Assembly: GCA_003695455.1 (NCBI GenBank)
Contig: RFJF01000564.1
Location: 1 to 10,524, forward strand
DNA: 10,524 bases
Origin: Chloroflexota bacterium
GTDB lineage: Bacteria; Chloroflexota; Anaerolineae; 4572-78; J111
Direction of reading: 5' to 3'
Position 1 is the stretch's first letter, and each line of letters starts with the position of its first letter. The notes under the pieces are model-generated. The model saw only the letters and a list, made by a program, of their open reading frames with translations. It ran no database searches and was not told where the DNA came from. Below are positions 5,756 through 10,524 of the stretch, in pieces. The translations under genes and the position numbers were made by a program.

Positions 5756-8578
5756 ATGATGACTATAAAAGACACCACTGTATCGCGGCGTAATTTTCTA
5801 AAAATGGGCGGGGTGGCTGCCGGCGGCATCGCTGCCCTGGGCGCGCTGGGCACCGGCTTTAAGGCCGTCAGCGCTGCCGAAGCCCGGCGCCGCCTGCAAG
5901 CCGAAACCAAAACCGCCTACACCGCCTGCGTGATGTGCCCGGCTGAATGTAGTTTGGCCGTCAACGTGGAAAACGGTGTGGCCTCAACCATTTACGGCAA
6001 CCCCTACGCCCCGCTCAACTCCGGCGTGGCCTGCGCCAAAGGCGCGTCGGGCATTCAGATGGTTTACAACGCCAACCGCATCAAATACCCGATGATTCGC
6101 GTTGGCGAACGCGGCGAAGGCAAATTCAAGCGCGTCTCCTGGGATGAGGCGCTGGAATTTATTGCCGACAAACTGATGCAAATCAAAAAGGAACACGGCG
6201 CCGAATCGATCATTATGGACGCCGGCGACGTGACCGACCGCGACCCCTACTACTATCTCTTCCGCGCTTTTGGCACGCCCCATACCGTTGAACACGGGGC
6301 CATTTGCGACACCCCCCGGCGGCACGGCCCCAAACTGATGTTCGGCGGCAAGCGGGTGGAGCCGGACGTAATGCGCCCGGTGCTGGTTCGCCAGCCGGAC
6401 GGCAGTTTGAAGAACGACTACAGCTACCGCACCCGCCTGATTGTGTACGCCGGCTGGAACCCCTTTACCGCCACCCGCATTGTGTACGAATCGCGCGGCA
6501 CGGTAGAAGCCAAACTGAACGGGGCCAAAATCATCGTCATTGACCCCGCCCTCTCTAACACCGCCACCAAAGCCGACCAGTGGCTCCCCATCCGCCCCGG
6601 CACCGACCCCGACCTGTTCGTTGCGGTGCTGCGCTACATTCTGGAAAACCACAACGACGACGACCCCTTCCGCCGCTACATTGACTGGTCCTTCCTGGAC
6701 TACAGCCAGGGCTGGGAAGAGTTTGAAGCCGAATTCAAGAGCTGGTGGAACAAAAAAGACCCGGTCAACGGCCTGAACTACTTTACCGTAGAGTGGGCCG
6801 CTGAACGCACCGGCCTTGAAGCTGAGACTATCGCCGAGCTGGCCCACACCTTTGGCATCACCAAACCGGCGGCCTGGGTGTGGGGGATGAACGGCATCGG
6901 CCACCACTACAACGGCTACGTGGCCTCCATCATCGGCACAGCCCTGAACGTGATTACCGGCAATATGGAAGTGCCCGGCGGGGCCATTGACACCGAACTG
7001 GTCAAAAGTGACAAGGGCGGCAACGCCAAAGGCGGCGATTTCCTCAAACGGGAAGTCACCCGCGTGATTAACGGGCAGGAAGTCACCGCCACCGTTGATG
7101 AACTGCATATGGACTGGTACGGCAAGTGGCCCGCCGGTTGGGATGACGTGGTCGGCGACTATCCCGACCGCTTCCTCAACGGCGTCAAGCTGAAATACGG
7201 CCCCTTCCGCGGGCACGAATACCCCATCAAGGCCTTCATTATCCGCACCGGCAACCCGGTCATCACCGGCTCCAACACCGACAAGTGGATTGAGGCCCTC
7301 ACCGCCAAAGATGGGGATGAGTACCGCGTTGGCCTGGTAGTTTATATTGACACCCCCTTCCTGGAAACCGGCATGTACGCCGATGTGGTTTTGCCCGAAG
7401 CCAGCTATCTTGAACGGATGAGCCTGTCTGACATTTACCCCAGCCACCAGCTCATCTACCTGCGCGATTTTGTCATCGACAAGATGTACGAATCCAAAAC
7501 CCAGTACGACATTATGATAGCGCTGGCCAAAAAACTGCACGAAAAGGGCGACCCCGACATCAAGCCCGAAGATTTCTGGGAACGCTTCCCTTCCGAAGAA
7601 GATTTCTGGAACGAGGCCCTCAAGAAAGCCCCCGGCCGGGCGCACGCCGGCGAACCACTTCCCTACCCCCATCTGCCGGTCAACTATAAACTGTACGGCA
7701 CGCCCGATTCACTGGAAGCAGGCAACGTGACCATTGACGATGAGGGCAAAAAGGTGGTGGGCGAATACGTCACCGCCCAATGGCTGCGCGAACATCACGG
7801 CGTGGCCGTCTGGCCGATGAGCTGGTACCGCTTCAAGAACGGCGGCGTCCTCAAAACCGACAGCAAGAAGGTTGACTTTACCTGGGATTACGACCTGGAC
7901 GGCAACCGCAAAGGACGCTACGCCAAGTATAACAAACGCATTGAAGAAGCCGGCGAAGCCCCGCCCGGCCTGCAAGACCTGGGTTGGGACAAATACCCCC
8001 GCACCTTCTACTGGTTTGAAACCCGCTGGAACCCCTACACCAACCCCGATTACGCCAAATACCGCGACGAATACCCCTTCCAGGTGATTTCCGGGCGCAT
8101 TCACCACGCTATGTCCGGCACCCAAATGGTAGACTGGCTGGGCCGCCTGACCGCCGAAGACCTGTGGGTTCCCCTCAACGACGAGCGCGTTGTTGAAGAA
8201 ATGGTCATTGGTGAAAACGGCCCCACCCCCACCGGGCGCAAGGTGCGCATCCCCAAGAACACCTGGTGCATTGGCGTCATCCAGATGAACCGCGTTGACG
8301 GCGAAAAGCTGGGCCTGCAAACCGGCGACCTGGTGGAGCTGGAGACCCCGCTGGGGCACAAGACTCGAGGTAAAGTCAACCTGGTCGAAACTATCCGGCC
8401 CGGCGTCCTGCGCCTGCCTTTTGGCGGCGGCGGGCGCTTTAGCCCCGGTCTGGGCAAAACCTACGACTTCCGCGATGAAACCCCCAACGTCAACGCCCTG
8501 GTAGACCCGGATTACCACTCGCCCATTATGGGGATGTCGCTGTACGGCGATATGGTCGTCAAAGTGAAGAAGGTATAA
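5756..8578 (+). CDS. Molybdopterin oxidoreductase catalytic subunit (PsrA/TtrA/ArrA group)
   Basis: This is a 940-residue catalytic subunit of a DMSO-reductase-superfamily enzyme. A Tat signal (SRRNFLKM, Arg11-Arg12; likely cleavage after Ala40) predicts export. The N-terminal [4Fe-4S] motif is Cys58-x2-Cys61-x3-Cys65-x27-Cys93, followed by Lys95 (C-x-K-G), the residue usually relaying electrons to the pterin. Cys184 in EHGAICDTPRR is the probable molybdenum ligand, with His180 four residues before it as in Cys-ligated relatives. Further family blocks are PALSNTATKADQWLPIRPGTD, WVWGMNGIGHH, ITGNMEVPGG and YADVVLPEASYLER. The C-terminal molydopterin-binding domain spans about 800-937. The x27 spacing fits PsrA/PhsA/ArrA-type enzymes; TtrA has a longer insert. 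The length (940) exceeds PsrA (about 760) and ArrA (about 850). Substrate and direction are unresolved. The ATGs at 5756 and 5759 are both possible; AAAAGGAG ends at 5751. Confidence 0.93.
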   Translation: MMTIKDTTVSRRNFLKMGGVAAGGIAALGALGTGFKAVSAAEARRRLQAETKTAYTACVMCPAECSLAVNVENGVASTIYGNPYAPLNSGVACAKGASGIQMVYNANRIKYPMIRVGERGEGKFKRVSWDEALEFIADKLMQIKKEHGAESIIMDAGDVTDRDPYYYLFRAFGTPHTVEHGAICDTPRRHGPKLMFGGKRVEPDVMRPVLVRQPDGSLKNDYSYRTRLIVYAGWNPFTATRIVYESRGTVEAKLNGAKIIVIDPALSNTATKADQWLPIRPGTDPDLFVAVLRYILENHNDDDPFRRYIDWSFLDYSQGWEEFEAEFKSWWNKKDPVNGLNYFTVEWAAERTGLEAETIAELAHTFGITKPAAWVWGMNGIGHHYNGYVASIIGTALNVITGNMEVPGGAIDTELVKSDKGGNAKGGDFLKREVTRVINGQEVTATVDELHMDWYGKWPAGWDDVVGDYPDRFLNGVKLKYGPFRGHEYPIKAFIIRTGNPVITGSNTDKWIEALTAKDGDEYRVGLVVYIDTPFLETGMYADVVLPEASYLERMSLSDIYPSHQLIYLRDFVIDKMYESKTQYDIMIALAKKLHEKGDPDIKPEDFWERFPSEEDFWNEALKKAPGRAHAGEPLPYPHLPVNYKLYGTPDSLEAGNVTIDDEGKKVVGEYVTAQWLREHHGVAVWPMSWYRFKNGGVLKTDSKKVDFTWDYDLDGNRKGRYAKYNKRIEEAGEAPPGLQDLGWDKYPRTFYWFETRWNPYTNPDYAKYRDEYPFQVISGRIHHAMSGTQMVDWLGRLTAEDLWVPLNDERVVEEMVIGENGPTPTGRKVRIPKNTWCIGVIQMNRVDGEKLGLQTGDLVELETPLGHKTRGKVNLVETIRPGVLRLPFGGGGRFSPGLGKTYDFRDETPNVNALVDPDYHSPIMGMSLYGDMVVKVKKV

Positions 8579-8580
8579 CA

Positions 8581-9195
8581 ATGGAACAACAACTGCTGTC
8601 AGAACGGGTGGGCCTGTACAGTCTGCTGCGCGCCCTGTACACCTATCCCCTTACCCAAACCGTACTGGATGCTGTGGCTCAGTTGCAGGTTGCGCCGGAA
8701 TCGCCGCTGGCCGAGGGTTTGCGGCAAATGCAAAACTCGCTGCGGGCCGCCACCTTGGATGAACTCAACATCGAAATGACCCGCTTGCTGGAAGGCCCCG
8801 GCCTCACCCCGGCCCCGCCCTACGCCTCGTATTACCTGAACAACGGGCAGTTGATGGGGCCGCCCGCCGTGGCGGCCCGGCAGGTCTACCTGCAATGGCA
8901 GGCTATCCCTGAAGCCGACACGCACCTGCCCGATGACCACATTGCCCTGGAGTTGGGCTTTGCGGCCCATCTGGCCCAACGCGCGGTTGACGGGGACAAA
9001 ACGGCGCTGGCTGCCGGACGGGATTTTCTGCGCCAACACCTGCTGCCCTGGCTGTCCCGTTTTTGCGATGCGCTGGTTAAGGCTGGCCCGGTCCCCTTCT
9101 TCAGCGGGCTGGCCCACTTAACCCGGACAGCAGTCCAGGCAGACCTGGCCTGGCTGGACCAGATTCTTACCGAAACAACAGTTAAAACTGTCTGA
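8581..9195 (+). CDS. TorD/DmsD-family molybdoenzyme chaperone
   Basis: This 204-residue, all-helical cytoplasmic protein has TorD-family marks: a region E-M-T-R-L-L-E-G-P-G-L, then PPYASYY (79-85), and the signature LPDDHIALELGFAAHL (116-131), corresponding to the conserved 'P-D-H-x-x-x-E-L' motif. These chaperones bind the Tat signal of the catalytic subunit and hold it back until the molybdenum cofactor is inserted. Its place directly after the catalytic gene, with only 2 nt between stop and ATG, supports that role. AAGAAGG at 8567-8573, inside the previous gene's end, is the likely ribosome binding site. It is about the usual TorD length and shows no sign of damage. Confidence 0.9.
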   Translation: MEQQLLSERVGLYSLLRALYTYPLTQTVLDAVAQLQVAPESPLAEGLRQMQNSLRAATLDELNIEMTRLLEGPGLTPAPPYASYYLNNGQLMGPPAVAARQVYLQWQAIPEADTHLPDDHIALELGFAAHLAQRAVDGDKTALAAGRDFLRQHLLPWLSRFCDALVKAGPVPFFSGLAHLTRTAVQADLAWLDQILTETTVKTV

Positions 9196-9218
9196 GTAAT
9201 CTAACTGGAGGTAATTCC

Positions 9219-10334
9219 ATGAAAACAGAGAAAATCCTCTGGGGAGTAGCCATCATAGGCTTTCTTGTGGGCCTGGTTGGGCTATTTCAGCGTATTACCG
9301 GCGGCCACACGGTGGCGGCTTACAACACTTACGTTCCCTGGGGCTTATGGGTGGCGCTGTATACCATGCTCATTGGCGTATCGGTGGGCGCTTATGTGGT
9401 AGTGGCCCTGGCCTATGGCTTCCACGTTAAAGCACTGCAACCGGTGGGGCGCATTGCCTTGCTCACCGCGTTTGCGGCCCTGGCCGGCGGCTTGCTGGCC
9501 GTCTGGCTGGATTTAGGCCACCCGATGCGCTTTTTCCGGCTTTTCTTCTCCACCAGCTTCACCTCGGTGATGGGCGTAATGGCCTGGCTTTACACCCTTT
9601 ACGGCATCCTGCTGGTGGTCCTTATTTACCTGACCAGCAAAAACGCCGAAACATCCACCGTGCGTGTTTTAGCCTGGCTCGGTCTGGTGCTGGTGGTCAT
9701 CTTTGGCGGCGCAGAAGGCTCGCTGTTTGGTGTGGTTAGCGCCCAGGCCTTGTGGGAATCCGGCTTAACGCCGATCCTCTTCCTGGTAGAAGGCGCGTTT
9801 AGCGGTGTGGCCCTGGTTCTGTTTTTGGCCGTGGTGCTGGGCAAACTTCAGACTGCAACAGGGCAGATTTTACGCTGGATGCTGCTGGGGCTTTTGCTGG
9901 CCGTTGTGGTGTTGAATTGGGCCGAATTTTCTACGGCCCTGTACGCCGGTATTCCGGCCAAAGCCCAAAGCCTGAACGTTATTCTCTTTGGGCCGTTCTG
10001 GTGGGTGTTCTGGCTCATCAATGTGGGGTTGGGGCTAATTGTGCCCTTACTGCTGCTGGTTTTTGCCGGACACAACAGGGCGGCCCTGGCTACGGCCGGC
10101 GGGCTGGTTGCCTTCAGCGCTATCAGCGCCAAGCTCAACCTGGTTATTCCCGCCCTGGTGGTGCCGGAGTTTGAGGGTCTGAGAACGGCCTTCAGCGGCT
10201 TTGGCTTGACCTTTGATTACTTCCCAACCTCTGCCGAATGGTTGTTAACGGTTTGGGTGGTTTCAATAGCCGGGTTAATCTTTTTAGCCCTCTACCATTT
10301 TTTGCCAACGCCGGCCAGTGAGCAAGCCGGTTAA
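9219..10334 (+). CDS. NrfD/PsrC-type membrane anchor, ten helices
   Basis: This 371-residue integral membrane subunit exchanges electrons with quinones and passes them to or from the Fe-S subunit. I count ten hydrophobic helices, at about 6-24, 42-69, 78-98, 117-138, 147-170, 183-208, 217-236, 253-283, 288-313 and 340-361. This suits the longer NrfD branch (TtrC, HybB) more than eight-helix PsrC. Typical blocks are NTYVPWGLW, VWLDLGHPMRFFRLF, LFGPFWWVFWLINVGLG and KLNLVIPALVVPEFEG. No heme-binding CXXCH is present, so it is not a cytochrome b or c. GGAGG (9207-9211) precedes ATG 9219 by 7 nt. It is the last gene of the operon, followed after 14 nt by an intrinsic terminator. Confidence 0.93.
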   Translation: MKTEKILWGVAIIGFLVGLVGLFQRITGGHTVAAYNTYVPWGLWVALYTMLIGVSVGAYVVVALAYGFHVKALQPVGRIALLTAFAALAGGLLAVWLDLGHPMRFFRLFFSTSFTSVMGVMAWLYTLYGILLVVLIYLTSKNAETSTVRVLAWLGLVLVVIFGGAEGSLFGVVSAQALWESGLTPILFLVEGAFSGVALVLFLAVVLGKLQTATGQILRWMLLGLLLAVVVLNWAEFSTALYAGIPAKAQSLNVILFGPFWWVFWLINVGLGLIVPLLLLVFAGHNRAALATAGGLVAFSAISAKLNLVIPALVVPEFEGLRTAFSGFGLTFDYFPTSAEWLLTVWVVSIAGLIFLALYHFLPTPASEQAG

Positions 10335-10348
10335 ACCGCGCGATTCAG

Positions 10349-10385
10349 AAAAGCCGCCGGCCGTATAGCGGGCCGGCGGCTTTTT
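10349..10385 (+). terminator. Intrinsic terminator of molybdoenzyme operon
   Basis: AAAAGCCGCCGGCC (10349-10362) pairs perfectly with GGCCGGCGGCTTTT (10371-10384) around the 8-nt loop GTATAGCG, with the stem running into a T tract (10381-10385). It lies 14 nt after the NrfD stop codon. The A tract before the stem means it may also work on the opposite strand. Confidence 0.93.
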
Positions 10386-10524
10386 GGTTCCACCAATGCC
10401 GTCTTATAGACAAGTCAATTAAACATATGTAACTGTTCAGGTGCGACGCACTTTGACGAATCAAGCGGCTTGCTTTGGTGATGGAAATTACTCAACGGAC
10501 AGGCCAAACACTCAAGACAAGTGC
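10386..10524. other. Right-edge region with regularly spaced palindromes
   Basis: No supportable gene is visible. Four small palindromes occur at 10401-10411 (GTCT-TAT-AGAC), 10423-10430 (ACATATGT), 10441-10451 (GTGCG-A-CGCAC) and 10462-10472 (CAAGC-G-GCTTG), their centres about 20 bp apart. An ATG at 10481 opens a frame (MEITQRTGQTLKTS) that runs off the edge. It has no clear ribosome binding site and I do not recognise it. The stretch is less GC-rich than the operon and could be an upstream control region or the end of a mobile element. Confidence 0.35.

Noticed and set aside
5984..7672. Long minus-strand open frame (562 codons) opposite the molybdopterin subunit
   Set aside because: It mirrors the codon bias of a clear gene on the plus strand and its translation is low in recognisable motifs (many G, V, F and H). 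It is a GC-driven shadow.
7709..8581. Minus-strand open frame of 290 codons opposite the end of the molybdopterin gene
   Set aside because: It is antisense to well-conserved coding sequence and shows no family motif.
10481..10524. Start of a gene running off the right edge (MEITQRTGQ...)
   Set aside because: Only 14 codons are visible, with no clear ribosome binding site and no recognisable motif. Kept only as a remark in the edge-region entry.
1..10524. CRISPR arrays, tRNA or rRNA genes
   Set aside because: No regularly spaced identical repeats were seen, apart from the degenerate C-rich stretch, and no tRNA- or rRNA-like segment was recognised on reading both strands.

Overview
The window is GC-rich and almost fully coding. 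It suggests an environmental bacterium, most likely an uncultured Chloroflexota (Anaerolineae-like) lineage. That placement is an inference from codon style, strong AGGAGG-type ribosome binding sites, the TTG start of the first gene, a C-rich low-complexity repeat at the left edge and the gene families present. There is no 16S rRNA or other marker to confirm it.

Left edge (1-241): a C-rich degenerate tandem repeat abuts a short decayed transposase fragment on the minus strand. A TATAAT box and a ribosome binding site then lead into the first operon.

Sensory operon (242-4123, plus strand): three tightly packed genes, with a 1-nt gap and then a 4-nt overlap. They encode a PhnD-like substrate-binding lipoprotein, a membrane histidine kinase (extracytoplasmic sensor, HAMP, PAS, GAF, NarX-type kinase core) and a NarL/LuxR-type response regulator. 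There are no ABC transporter genes, so the binding protein probably presents a ligand to the kinase. This resembles a split TtrS or an AioX-AioS-AioR-like three-component system.

Middle (4124-4835): a convergent small UPF0060 (YnfA) membrane protein gene on the minus strand, then a 305-bp divergent intergenic region. The latter holds a CRP/FNR-type palindrome and two hairpins.

Respiratory operon (4836-10334, plus strand): a Tat-exported protein with four [4Fe-4S] clusters (B), a Tat-exported molybdopterin catalytic subunit of the PsrA/PhsA/TtrA/ArrA group (A), a TorD-type chaperone (D) and a ten-helix NrfD-type quinone-interacting membrane anchor (C). It ends at an excellent intrinsic terminator (10349-10385). 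The four genes together form a complete quinone-linked extracytoplasmic molybdoenzyme. The B subunit looks most like tetrathionate reductase TtrB, but the A subunit lacks the long TtrA insert in the Fe-S motif, so the substrate (tetrathionate, polysulfide/thiosulfate, arsenate, selenate or another oxyanion) cannot be fixed from sequence alone.

How the parts may work together (inference): the lipoprotein senses an oxyanion outside the membrane, the kinase integrates it with an internal redox signal through PAS and GAF domains, and the regulator controls the molybdoenzyme operon across the intergenic region. The right edge (10386-10524) has no convincing gene but carries four small palindromes spaced about 20 bp apart.
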